Translations under genes and position numbers: made by a program
Source of the DNA: Macrocybe gigantea
Taxonomy: Eukaryota; Basidiomycota; Agaricomycetes; Agaricales; Callistosporiaceae
Assembly: GCA_011319805.1 (NCBI GenBank)
Contig: SJRY01000276.1
Location: 124,001 to 188,000 of the forward strand
Length of the DNA stretch: 64,000 nt
Reading direction: 5' to 3'
Shown here: piece after piece, positions 49,796-60,357 of the stretch
How positions within the stretch are numbered: position 1 is the stretch's first letter
Layout of the letters: each line of letters begins with the position of its first letter
The notes under the pieces: generated by a model
Databases searched by the model: none
What the model was told of the DNA's origin: nothing
Seen by the model: the letters and a program-made list of their open reading frames with translations, nothing else

Positions 49796-51142
49796 ATGAT
49801 TCTGGCAATGTTTATCGTCGTTGTTTCCCTGGCGCTGGGCGGCTTGGCAGGAAACGCGCAGACGCAAACGCGGAAAGCATTCCGCGAGCGGCGGGCTAGC
49901 AGGTGGCAGCGGAGAGGCACGGACCTGAACTCCGCTGGCGCCAGCGTCATCCGGGCTCGCGGGCAAGCTTACACCCTGGTGAAGGAATACAAGGGGCAAG
50001 ACTTCATAAAGTAACCTCGTTCACCTATGTATCTGCGTGTTGAATCGGGACCAATGCCATCGCTTTGCGTCGCTCGTTCCTTTTGCAGCGAATTCGACTT
50101 TTATGTCGGACAGGATCCGACTCACGGAAAGGTCAATTATGTGAGCAGGGAAGACGCGGTTTCAAAGAGGCTCGTGTATGTTCAGGAGGATAACACGACG
50201 GTCATCGCGGTCGATGACACGACTTGGCTACCACCGAGTGCGAATCGCGATTCGTGAGTCGAAAAAAAAAAGCCCTGGGGTTGACAGCTGCTTGACGTTG
50301 CTTCCAACAGGGTTCGCATCAGCACAAAGGACAAGTTTGACAGTGGTCTGTTTATAGCCGATATCTGGGCCATGCCCCATGGATGCAGTGTGTGGCCAGC
50401 ATATTGGTGAGCAGTCGAGGGACCGAGCGGGATCAGAGCTTTGATCGACTCTTTTGCCAGGTCGGTGGGCCCAGACTGGCCAAACAAAGGTAGGAATCCG
50501 TCACCAAGTTCGTAGACCCGACAATTGACTCGTCGACCAAAGGCGAAATAGACATACTGGAAGGCGTGCACGACCAGCCAGTCAACCAATACACGGTTCA
50601 CACCGGGCCAAACTGCACGCTCACGACGGGGAGCCTATCCGTATCGGGAAAGATGGGCGGCACGCAGTGCGCGAGCAGCAACGGCGACAACGCGGGGTGC
50701 TCGTTCACCGACACCGACTTGCGTTCATACGGCCAGGGCTTCAATCAGATCGCAGGCGGGGTCTTTGCGCACCTGCTGGACGCGGACGGCATCAAGATAT
50801 GGCACTTTCCCCGAACGGAGATCCCTGCGGATATCGCTGCCGGCAGTCCAGATCCGGCGGGCTGGGGCCCGCCCGTCGGGTACTGGTCATCGTCAACGTG
50901 CGACATGGTGGAGCACTTTCAGCAGCACTCGTTGGTGATCAATATCACGCTGTGCGGGGACTGGGGAGACCCAACGTTCAGTGGGGCGGGGTGCTCGGGA
51001 ACATGCGCAGAAATGGTGGCTGATCCTAGAAACTACCTCTGTGAGCATGATGCTGACGATGTCCTTGATGGCTTTACGAACTGACAGTAACCGCTCTCAG
51101 GGGCAAAGTGGAAACTCAATTCCATCAGCGTCTACAACTAAC
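49796..51142 (+). CDS. GH16 endo-1,3(4)-beta-glucanase, array copy 2
   Basis: Signal peptide MILAMFIVVVSLALGGLAGNAQ, then an unusually long Arg-rich pro-region (~45 residues with RERR and RR sites) before YTLVKEYKGQDFI. The catalytic domain has FYVGQDPTHGKVNY, VRISTKDKFDSGLFIADIWAMP, GCSVWPAYW, and GEIDILEGVHDQPVNQYTVH with both catalytic Glu. The CGDWGDPTFSGAGCSGTCAE block is present and the end is AKWKLNSISVYN. Introns are at the same places as copy 1, including one inside NKG|EID (gtagga...aag) and a 3' intron near 51041-51100. The frame is intact. Confidence 0.93.
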
Positions 51143-51638
51143 CATTTTCCGTCCGCAACGTTGATCCAAGAACGGAGGGCCTGAGAAGGAAAAAAAATCG
51201 GTAAAAGACTTTTTTTTTTTTTTTTGGAACGCAAGGTTTCCGCGCGACATTCATTTCCCGAACGCACAGCAATCGCGCAGCGCGCTGGATATCGCGCGGG
51301 ATGCAAGCCACGATGACGGACAAATTGAGATGTCGTAAAGACTCTTTGGCGGTGTGTACCAAAGATAGCTCGCCTAAACAAACTTGCTCTTTGAACGCGT
51401 TGCATGACTGACTGAATTTGGCTGTGCACAAAATTAGTTTGAATGGCCACAAAGAGTTGACCAGTGAACAACCCCCGCAACGTGTGGGCAGCCGATCTAT
51501 GAATAAACGCTTTATCCGCTCTGCTCCTCCATTGTACTTCCTTCGCGTCAAAGATGTCCTTGATATAAAAGCCTGAGCCATGGATGAGCCCATCCCTCAT
51601 CATTTTCATTTCTTCACGACTTTTTCACTCTTTTTATC
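51143..51638. other. Intergenic between GH16 copies 2 and 3
   Basis: Contains a T16 run (51210-51225) and the TATA box of copy 3. No gene was seen; antisense open frames here are not supported. Confidence 0.6.
51564..51571 (+). promoter_or_regulatory. TATA box of GH16 copy 3
   Basis: TATAAAAG lies 75 bp before the ATG at 51639, with a CT-rich leader between. Confidence 0.6.
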
Positions 51639-52853
51639 ATGATCTTCTCAGCCACTCTCATCACGTCCCTCCTTTCTCTCCATGCCCTGGCGGCTTACCA
51701 CCCACACCAGAAGCGACGCTGGAATGCCCTCGAGGCGCGTGACAACGCCAAAACATTCAAATTGGTCGACATGTATCAGGGCCAATCATTTCTAAAGTGC
51801 GTGATCTTGCTCCTCGCGTTGATACATGTGCACGATCTTAACCGTTGGCTTGCGCAGCGACTGGGATTTCTTCACGGGTGATGATCCCACTCACGGGAAT
51901 GTCAACTACCAGACCAAAGACTCTGCCACGTCGAAAGGCTTGGCGTTCGTGCAAGGAGATGGCACGACCGTCCTTTCTGTAGACGACCAAAACTTTGTTC
52001 CGGAGGGCGGAAAACGGGACTCGTGAGTGTTCGTGCTCAGATCTGGGTATTGGTGCTGAAAGAAGAACTGTTAGAGTACGCATCACCACGAAAAAGAAAT
52101 ACAACGGTGGTCTCTTCATTGCTGATATCTTTGCCATGCCGCATGGGTGCAGCGTCTGGCCAGCCTATTGGTAAGCAGCACCGCCTGCCGTTTTAATATT
52201 TCGACAACTCACGCACAATTAAAGGTCGGTAGGCCCTGACTGGCCCAACGGAGGCGAGATCGACGTCCTCGAGGGTGTCCACGACCAGCCGACGAACCAG
52301 TACACCCTGCACACCTCGCAGGGCTGCAACCTCGCGACAGACAACGTTCAGACCCTCGCCACCGTGATCAACGGCAAGTGTGCGAGCAGTGGCGCCGATA
52401 ACTCGGGCTGCGCGTACATCGACGGCGACACGCGCACCTACGGCAATGGCTTCAACGCGATCGGCGGCGGCGTCTTTGCGCATCTCTGGGACCCGTCCGG
52501 GATCAGAGTCTGGCACTTTGCCCGCGGCGAGATCCCGCAGGACATCCAGAGCCAGAACCCGAACCCTTCCTCATGGGGGCCACCCGTCGCGTTCTGGTCC
52601 GCATCCGCGTGCGACGTGGCCTCGCATTTTTTCGACCACTCCCTCGTCATCGACACCACTCTCTGTGGGGACTTTGCTGGCGCGACGTACAACAAGTTTG
52701 GGTGCCCTGGCACATGCGCACAGCGCGTGTCCGACCCGAAGAACTTTCTCTGTAAGTGGACCAAAGTTTGTCTCTCATTGGGCGCGCGCCTTATACAAGA
52801 CCTTTAATCCAGTGGCCAAGTGGAAGCTAAATTATATTGCTGTTTATCAATAG
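51639..52853 (+). CDS. GH16 endo-1,3(4)-beta-glucanase, array copy 3
   Basis: Signal peptide MIFSATLITSLLSLHALA, pro-region with KRR, then FKLVDMYQGQSFL. The core includes FFTGDDPTHGNVNYQTKD, VRITTKKKYNGGLFIADIFAMP, GCSVWPAYW|SVGPDWPNGG, the catalytic GEIDVLEGVHDQPTNQYTLH, and CGDFAGATYNKFGCPGTCAQ. It ends LAKWKLNYIAVYQ across a 3' intron near 52753-52813. Unlike copies 1, 2 and 4 it has no intron inside NGG|EID: that part is continuous exon. The frame is intact. Confidence 0.94.
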
Positions 52854-53362
52854 TTTTCGACATCGGTTTTTTTTTCTGGTCTGGGTCCGGGTCCGGGTGG
52901 CCTGGTTGTCTTTTCTATCTTACATTCGCGTTAGAGTTATTTTTGTATGCATAGCAGAATCAAACATGACATTGCCTTTGTGCGAACCGCTTTGAGCCAT
53001 CATCTGATACTAGAGATCCTGCTTGTTTCCTAAACGGGAAAGGAAAAAGCCAACTTGCATACTTGTGTAGTGCCAAGGATGTACCATCACATCAGGGGTG
53101 AGCCATCATTGGCTTCAACGTTTCCATCTCGTCTGCCTCTGACCGTTGACAGCGAATGTATTGATTCCGCGGGCGCTCGGTACGACACCGATGGTTAAAG
53201 TCAGCAGCATGCGGGCGGCCTAAACCAGGTCCGTTTTCCGGTTTCATCACCATCCACATAGTCAGAGAGGAAGCACAGAAATGATGTATAAACAACGCCC
53301 GTATCTCACCCGGATTCTTCTTAAAGCAACTGGAGAGGGGGAGATGATGGGAGAGATTAGCA

Positions 53363-53370
53363 TATAAAAG
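53363..53370 (+). promoter_or_regulatory. TATA-like element of GH16 copy 4
   Basis: TATAAAAG, same octamer as copy 3, but 236 bp from the ATG at 53599. Confidence 0.4.
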
Positions 53371-53415
53371 TCGCATGAAGACTGTGATAGATTCGCGTGG
53401 ATCAACTGCGTTGGT

Positions 53416-53429
53416 CCCCCCCCCCCCCC
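53416..53429. repeat. Poly-C tract (C14)
   Basis: Fourteen consecutive C in the leader region of GH16 copy 4; length is likely to be unreliable in sequencing and variable between strains. Confidence 0.8.
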
Positions 53430-53598
53430 GTTCAGTCCTCAGGCAGGCATCTTGCACTTTGTCCGTGACAAGTGCATAGACTCTCAAGAAAAAAAACCGT
53501 TTCGATTCCCTTTGTCGTCTCCAGAAACCGTGTGCTGGGCTCACCGGACTTCACAAGCTGGTCTTGACACTTCTCATAGAAAGGAAGAAAAGAGAGAA

Positions 53599-54824
53599 AT
53601 GGTTTCGTCTGTGCTGTTGTTTACTTTTGTCCGTTTTGCCCTGGTGGCAGTTGCGCTGCTGCCGCAGTTGGCCCTGGCCGTGCCAAGGCACGCGGAACTG
53701 TCGATGCGCCGAGTGCGTCCGCGCGGGATCGCGCCCAAAGACTGGCAGTTGGTGGACAAGTACCAAGGTCAAGGATTCCTCGAGTGCGTGCCTTCTCTCG
53801 ATCTGTCAATGCTGAGAGCCCAATTTGTGGTTTCGTCCAAACAGCGGCTGGGACTTTTTCGATCAAGACGATCCGACGCACGGGCTGGTGAATTATCAGA
53901 ACGGGGATGATGCCAGGGCCAAGGGACTAGCAAAGGTCGACGGCGACGTCGTCGTCTTGGCCGTGGATGACTCTACGCCGCTTCCCCCTGGCCAGAGGAG
54001 GGATTCGTGCGTATCATGTGCAGAATAGACCAGTCGCCATTTGCTAACTTGTGATGATGGACAGCGTACGGATCAGCACCAAAAAGGCGTATGAAGGCGG
54101 GCTATTCATTGCTGACATCCAGAAGATGCCTGTGGGCTGCAGCATCTGGCCTGCATACTGGTAAGTGAGTAAGCGTCACGGGAGGCAAGAAAAGCTCATT
54201 TCGGGACAGGTCTGTCGGTCCCGATTGGCCTTCTGGAGGCAAGTCATACGCATGAGAGATCATGGAATTCACAGACTCATCGGCATTGCAGGAGAAATCG
54301 ATGTGTTGGAGGGCGTGCACAACCAGGACACGAACCAGTACACGTTGCACACGACCGAGGGCTGCACGCTGAGCCCGATCGGCGGAGTGTCAGGCGCGCA
54401 GCTCGGGACGCAGTGCGCGAGCAGTCCTCAAGACAACAGCGGATGCGCGTACAAGGACACGGACGGACGTAGCTACGGGGGCGGGTTCAATTCGGTCGGC
54501 GGGGGCGTGTACGCGCACCTGTGGGACCAGAGCGGGATTTCGATCTGGCATTTTGCGCGCGGTGAGATCCCGCAGGACATTCAGGACGGAAAACCGGACC
54601 CGTCGGGGTGGCCTGCGCCTGCGGCGTCGTTCTCGTCGCAAAGCTGCGCGATGGAGCACTTTCACGGACACAAGCTGACGTTCGACACGACGCTGTGCGG
54701 AGACTGGGCTGGTGCGACGTACGCAAATGCAGGGTGCCCTGGGACGTGCGAGGAGGCGGTGGCTAACCCAGAGAACTTTAAAGAGGCAAAGTGGAACATC
54801 AACTATGTAGCTGTGTATGCGTAG
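53599..54824 (+). CDS. GH16 endo-1,3(4)-beta-glucanase, array copy 4
   Basis: Signal-anchor-like N-terminus (MVSSVLLFTFVRFALVAVALL...ALA), RR-containing pro-region, then WQLVDKYQGQGFLE. FFDQDDPTHGLVNYQN, VRISTKKAYEGGLFIADIQKMP and GCSIWPAYW|SVGPDWPSGG precede the catalytic GEIDVLEGVHNQDTNQYTLH. It ends NFKEAKWNINYVAVYA. Two gene-structure oddities: the intron inside SGG|EID uses a GC-AG pair (54239-54291), and the 3' intron present in copies 1-3 is absent, with NFKEAKW read straight through. The next gene's ATG is only 58 bp from the stop. Confidence 0.93.
54239..54291 (+). other. GC-AG intron in GH16 copy 4
   Basis: The exon ends ...TCTGGAG, the intron begins gcaagt and ends attgcag, 53 nt long. 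Only this choice yields SGGEIDVLEG; copies 1 and 2 have ordinary gt donors at the same codon. Confidence 0.85.
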
Positions 54825-54881
54825 AGCAGTACTAGAATCGATTCGGGATTGGCCGAACTTGCTCGCCTCTGTTTCATCATC

Positions 54882-56208
54882 ATGCTCCCGATTTCCGACA
54901 TCAATGCGACGCCGCCGTGGCCACGCAGGGCAACCAGAGTTCGTGTCTTTTCCTTCTTTTCTCATCGCGTCTCAACAGCACCTTAAAAGGCATGCGCAAG
55001 CTGCAGGTGAGACCCACTCAACCCCCTCTCACACACCCGTCGACGAGATCTGATCCGTTGTCGCCAGGCGTGACAAAATCCGATGCGATGGAGGAAGGTT
55101 CTGACCGTCTCGCCTTTTTCTGCAACTCATACTGGAAATCTCACTTCTTGTCCCGTCGCCCCAGACCTTGTACCGGCTGCACCAAGAAAGGATACACATC
55201 GGATCAGTGCGTGCACGGCTGCGACCCCTGTCGGCGCGCACGCGTGCGCTGCGAGGGCGGCAAACCGTGCCAGCGGTGTCGGGATCTGCAGATCGAGTGT
55301 ACCGAAGAACCGACGATGCCCGTCCTCCGCCAGGACCCTGTCGTGCTGCCCGTCCGCGCGCCACGCACCAACGTTGCAGAACGCGCCAAGGTCGCCTGCG
55401 TGAATTGTCGCAGAGACAACAAGAAGGTGCGGAGTCGCCGTTTCCTTCTTCCGGCTTCATCTTTTTTTTTTTTTGTTGAAACATGTGGAGCAGTGTGACA
55501 ATCAGCGACCCTGCTCGCGGTGCATTGCGCGCTCGGAAGAGTGCGTACATGTCGGACGCGGCCCGAAACTCGTCAAGCTGCGATGTGAGGGGTGCAGGCA
55601 GAGCAAGCAACGGTGCGAGGATGCGAGACCATGTCGGTTCTGCGTCGAGGCTCAGAGACAGTGCGTTACTACTCCACGGAGAGGAAGGGGACACGGCACA
55701 CGAGTAAAAGCGGTATGTTTTTTCTATCTCAACGAATGACGCATCATTCACGGTATGTAACACAGGCATGTTTGAACTGCAGGCAAGTAATCTCCTCATC
55801 TTGTGGCTATATGCGTTTTTTTCATCTCTTTTGGCAGACGAGACAAGATCCGATGCGATGGTGTAAGGTGAGCGAATAGCGTCCGACTATAGCATATGCC
55901 CTAAGCTTCTGCATAGACCGTGTGCTTCTTGCATTCGAAAAGGCTATGAATGCATTGAACGAGCTTGCAAGATCTGTGTGCGAGAAGGAAGAACAGCTGA
56001 ATGCGATCACAGACCTGATGTCGTCAAACCTTGCGTAACCACTGACGTCAGTGCTACAGCGTCTACGCCAAGCATGCCTTCATATCCTGTCCCGCTTGAT
56101 GGCTATGCTTACTCTCTCTTCAATAACACGCCGTCGACGTCGTTTCGGCATCCTTATGTCTCTGTTATTGATCCAAGTCTCCCTTCCAGTAGCTCTCTTT
56201 CACGATAG
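54882..56208 (+). CDS. Protein with five tandem Zn(2)Cys(6) clusters
   Basis: The start is at 54882 (MLPISDINATPPWPRRATR), joined across an intron to the first cluster. Five binuclear zinc clusters follow one another with little linker: CASCRRDKIRCDGGRPCTGC (last Cys eight residues further on); CDPCRRARVRCEGGKPCQRC; CVNCRRDNKKCDNQRPCSRC; CEGCRQSKQRCEDARPCRFC; CLNCRRDKIRCDGVRPCASC. Spacing is C-x2-C-x6-C-x5-C-x2-C-x6-C in clusters 2-5. A half-cluster (CKICVREGRTAEC) follows, then a ~65-residue Ser/Pro tail ending at 56208. Introns interrupt clusters 1 (after CASCR, and before RPCTGC), 3 and 5; one in cluster 5 is GC-AG. Classical fungal factors carry a single cluster plus a long regulatory domain, which this protein lacks. 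It is probably nuclear and nucleic-acid binding, but the function is not known. Confidence 0.85.
55783..55837 (+). other. GC-AG intron in the five-cluster gene
   Basis: The exon ends AACTGCAG, then gcaagt...ttggcag (55 nt); the next exon begins ACGAGACAAG. Splicing gives CLNCR|RDKIRC, matching cluster 1 exactly; no gt donor gives that frame. Confidence 0.8.
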
Positions 56209-56940
56209 TCACGTTTCTGTACACTCATAAGGACGAATTCGCACGCTCATTGCGGCAATGACACAGGCCACATCGTTTATTTCCTTCATTGATCGTAATT
56301 TCCTGTAATAATATTCATCCCACCTTCCTTTTCTCATTTTTCTTTCCTACGATGGTCAATGCCAATTCATCCGCGGGACGGTGTGTTGTGTTTTTTTACT
56401 TCCGTCGGCTTTTGGAGCTGAGCTCGATCGAAAGGCCATCGGTCAAAGTCACATACCTCGAGAGACAGAAAGTACGGTCCCCATGATCCCCGCCTACCAA
56501 TCCCTTACGAGCGCTCGGCTCTTTCCAGAGAACCAAGAGGCAACACGAGGACGATCGAGACCAGTGCGGGAGCTTTTCTGCGTTTTTGACTTCGAGAACG
56601 CTTTGACTCTTCTCACACGACGACATTCAAACGCAGAGACTCGGCATCCGACTCTCCATCTGAATCGTACACGGGAAAGATAACCGTAAATTCATCCAAA
56701 GTCCGTGCCACCGCGTTTTTCTTTGTTTTTTTTTTTCTTTTACGTCAACCGCGACCCCGCTTGCCAACAGCTTCCACAGGGTCCTGAAAGCAGAGCACCC
56801 AAGAAGGTCGACGTCTGGTGCGTGCGCTTATCCCCTCTCCTCCTCTCTCCTTTCCCTTTCCTTTCGCTGTGCTGATGCGCGTGCGACGCGTCCGTCCTAG
56901 TCTCCCCGGACCCGAACCCTCAAACTCCCCAAACGCGAGC
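56209..56940. other. Intergenic, CT-rich leader region
   Basis: No supported gene. In-frame upstream Met codons (e.g. 56875) could extend the next protein. Confidence 0.5.
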
Positions 56941-58388
56941 ATGGCCAAACCCCCTCCGTCAGCCATTCCCCCCAGCAAAGTGGGCCACAAGCGCTCATCG
57001 TCGTCTATGTCGTCTATCGCCCGCCTCTCGCAAAAGACGAACGTCCCGTCTCCGGCATCGGCTCCGAAGCCGCCTTCCACTAAGCCCGCTTCGAAGCAAG
57101 TCCTTCTCTTCCTGCGAAGCCCCAGCAACTTAACTCTCACTCATCCCAACAGGCGCGGCGCTAGTCCTGACACAGAGTTTGATGACACAGAGTCTATCGC
57201 CGAATCGACAGCCAGTGGGAGCTTTGGCAGGATACGCCGAAACGAGGGCGAACGCATCGCGTACTTTAGGAACCAGCCCGACTGCGGCATCCTCGAGCCC
57301 TTCAAGGCCGAGTGCACAAGATGCAAAAAGTTTGTCAGTCTCGGCCGCAAGCAGACGTACACCGTCCGTCCTTGGGAACTGCATCGCTCCCGATGCGACC
57401 AGAATGCCCCTGCGTGAGTCATTTTTTGCACCGTCTCCATTTAAACGCAAGAGTTGCTCATCTATTCATAGCAACGATGATGATGAGAAGCAACCGGACC
57501 CGAAAGAAGAGAAGCTGCGCAACGACCTTGCGTCAGAGGTCGCTTCGCTCATGGAGGATTCCGGAGGACGAAAGACGGAAGATGAGAGAAAGGCCATACT
57601 GGAGAACGACGCGAGGGCAGAATGCGTCAAGCCGGACGAAGTCCAATGTCGCAAATGCCAAAAGTGGATCAGACTGTCGAATAAGCGAAACTATGTGCTC
57701 TCGAATTGGAACGCCCACCAGGCGGCGTGTTCGGATGCAAAGTCTGACCCTTTTTTTTTCCGTTTTAAGATCTTGTCAGAGTCGTTGACCTGGGTTTCTT
57801 TACATCAACAGGCCCAGCAGCCGCGTGGCAACCGCAGAGAGAAAACTGCGAATCGTAAACGATTCACGCGCCAAGTCGTTTGGCACTGGATACGTTGTAT
57901 GCGCGTCCTGCAGCCTCAAAGTTGAGCTGGAAGGCGAGGGCGACTACAACCTTGCCAAATGGGAAGAACACAAGGAATCCTGCGTCCCGTGAGTCGTCCA
58001 GCACAGGGCGATTTCCGTCTCTCACCCCCTGAATGCCAGTGCAACGAAAGAAAAGCAGGATGCGAAATCATCGGTAATTGAAGACTTTACGACGGCGACC
58101 AACTCAGTCCCGTTCCCAAGCCAACCTGCGCCGCCATTGTCCGCGTCCACTGAGGGTACCTTGGTCGAGCCCAGTGCGTCGCCATCGACCAGCCAGAAGA
58201 AAGGAACGAAGCGATCTCGCGAAGATTCGGAGGATCGATCGTGTGAAGAGGAAGAGAGACCGTCGAACCGACCCAGGAGCGAAACATATGAAGCGCCGTC
58301 AAAGGACGCGCCGAGCCCCCTCGGGTGGTTCCTACTTCCCTTCAAGGCCTTTGTACGCGGTTTCAAAGAAAGCCTGAAGTCGTCGTGA
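56941..58388 (+). CDS. Unknown protein with three C2HC zinc-binding-like modules
   Basis: Not assignable to a named family. After a Ser/Pro-rich N-terminus come three copies of one module with identical spacing, [ND]-x13-C-x2-C-x5-L-x5-Y-x4-W-x2-H-x3-C. Copy 1 is CTRCKKFVSLGRKQTY ... WELHRSRC (~57308), copy 2 is CRKCQKWIRLSNKRNY ... WNAHQAAC (~57648) and copy 3 is CASCSLKVELEGEGDY ... WEEHKESC (~57902). Each is preceded by a helix with R and [ND]. Introns separate the modules (about 57416-57470, 57743-57811, 57990-58040). The C-terminus is acidic/basic (KKGTKRSRED..., a possible nuclear signal) and ends with the hydrophobic helix LGWFLLPFKAFVRGF. The start at 56941 is the most conservative choice. 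The three Cys and one His per module suggest one bound zinc each. Confidence 0.75.
57096..57152 (+). other. Candidate GC-AG intron, frame-neutral
   Basis: TCGAA|gcaagt...caacag, 57 nt. Splicing joins KPASK to RGASPDTEFDD. The interval is a multiple of three with no stop, so it could also be exon. The donor is the same hexamer as the other two GC-AG introns in this region. Confidence 0.5.
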
Positions 58389-59125
58389 TCCCTTGAATGT
58401 TTGATATGGCGGTGGATATACTTCGTTCTAGACCTATATGTATTGTCCTTTAAATACGAAAGAACAGCAACCTATCCTTCGATCTCACGGATTTTGCCGC
58501 CAGTGACTGTAATGTCTGGCGTCACTAACTACAGTTAGACGTCGAGGAACAGCCCAAAATGGGACCCACAATTTGGACCCCTGCAGAAGAGGAAAATAGA
58601 AAAAATAAATCACATTCCCCATAAAAAACATCTCCGACCGCCCCCCCTTTCATCTCCACCGCTCTCCACAATTTCTTTTTCTTTTCTTTTCCACTCCTTA
58701 TGCTCCCGCGCATGCACAGGAAGCACCACTCAAATTATCCGCAAGCCACGGCAAAGCGCCCACGCCGATCCGGAGCTTCTCGTCCGTCATCCTGGCAATT
58801 TTTTTTTTCATTGTGTAAAAAGAAAAAATTCCGGACGTCGATTACTTGCTCTACAGCACGGATAGCGGGTGTCCATCGATGCAAGAAATTTCATCGGAAC
58901 GCTGTGAAATTGGACAGGTGGAGTTTTCGCTCGTTTGATGATATTCACCCTTGCCCAGACGGTTTGTTGTTACCGCCACTTTTAGCACCTCCAGATTTCT
59001 CCCTCCTTTCAGCCGCCGTAAGTCGATCGATAGTTCTATCCTTCGGGTTTTTTTTCCCTTCCCCCCCGCCTCGTAACTGATTCACATTATATATAATTGA
59101 CTTTTAATTCCTTTTTCATCTTCAG
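58389..59125. other. Intergenic or unresolved 5' exons
   Basis: No domain or convincing exon. The start codon of the next gene probably lies here; an open frame with ATG at 58700 is a candidate but has no supported splice to 59126. Confidence 0.4.
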
Positions 59126-60040
59126 CGCTGGGGACCGGTCCAAGTCGCCCCCTTTGAGGTCGGTGCAAAGCGGCCCCGCAGACACACCTGTTCACCCATC
59201 CATTGCACATCTTACAGCAGCCCGGACAGCCCCACCGCCAACACCAGCACCAGCATCACCGCAGGTGCCGTGAACAGGTCCTGCGCTCGAACGGCGGCCG
59301 AGAAGGCGAGGGAAAAGTACCTGCGGGACGACCCGACGGCAGACGTGCAGAGCCCGTTCCTCGTCGACTGCAGGCGCTGCGGCGCGCGCATCAAGCTCTC
59401 CGCCAAGAGTCTCTACGACACGCTGCACTGGCGCACGCATCGGATGAGGTGTCTGAAGCGCCACGGCGGCCCCCCTCCAAGGCAGCCAGCGCCCCCGTCT
59501 TCCGTGGAGGTGTGTGGTTTCGGTCGTTCGCCGGTCTTTTGAATCAGAGCATTTTACCTTGCGGGTGCATTGTTCCTCTTCCTTCCAGCCAGTGTGCGAG
59601 AGCCCTCCCTCGTCCGAGAAAGCCGACGATGAAGAGCATTCCCCGACGCCCAGCCAAGCACTCACGCTCCGCCTTCCCTTTATGCCGATCCTTCCGAACA
59701 ACTCCGCGACACCCCATCAACGCCCCGGCCACGCAGCGCACGCACGCCGTCTTCAGACGACGCCCCGTCCGAGAAAGGCTGGTCACCTTCCCCCATGCAG
59801 GCGGCAGCGACGCCGACAGTCGCGCACACCAAGGCCGACAAGACATTCCACGACTACCTCCGCCGCTCGCACAGCAAAGACTTTGGGGCGCTGCTCCTGC
59901 GACAGCACACCAAGTGGCAGGACTGGAAGTGGTCCCAGCTTCTTCTGCCCGAATTCGTGCAACAGCAAGATCCGAGCTCGGACGACTCCGACAGCGAACT
60001 CGAACCTCGCACCGCCCGTCTCCGGCATCCCGATTTCTGA
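59126..60040 (+). CDS. Unknown protein with one C2HC module, 5' end unresolved
   Basis: Neighbour and probable relative of the preceding gene. It carries one copy of the same module, at about 59315-59460 (CRRCGARIKLSAKSLY ... WRTHRMRC), with the shared lead-in REKYLRDDP and exactly the same spacing. The exon begins after an acceptor at 59125 (RWGPVQVAPFEVG), or later. An intron near 59510-59586 joins APPSSVE to PVCESPPSSEKADDEEHSP. The frame must then move by one base at the CCCC run at 59641-59644 to give DAQPSTHAPPSLYADPSEQ ... and the C-terminal TFHDYLRRSHSKDFGALLLR ... ending at 60040. That is most likely a missing C. No start codon is assigned. Confidence 0.6.
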
Positions 60041-60357
60041 ACACGAAATGCATCCGCTTGAGTTTGAACTGATCAGCAAACACGCACACGCTCGACTGTA
60101 TCATAGTCTCTTTTCGTTTTTGCTCGCAATCGTTTTCTGCTGCATAATACATCCACATCATACATTGCATATCTAATGCCGTCGACGCTGATGTATCTAA
60201 AGCATCGTTTTCAACTGTACTATACCGACATTGAACACCGTCTACTTACTCTAGAAAGCGTCTAGTAGATCAAATCGTACCACTCCCCAATAAAGACCAA
60301 GGAAGACGTTGCATTAGCGAGCATCTGGTGGAGGTTTAACTATGCCGCTCTGTAGCA
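60041..60357. other. Intergenic between convergent genes
   Basis: 3' regions; nothing else recognised. Confidence 0.6.

Larger units (their letters stand above)
52854..53598. other. Intergenic between GH16 copies 3 and 4
   Basis: Holds a C14 run at 53416-53429 and the TATA box of copy 4 (53363-53370), 236 bp before the ATG, so the leader is long. No gene was recognised. Confidence 0.6.
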
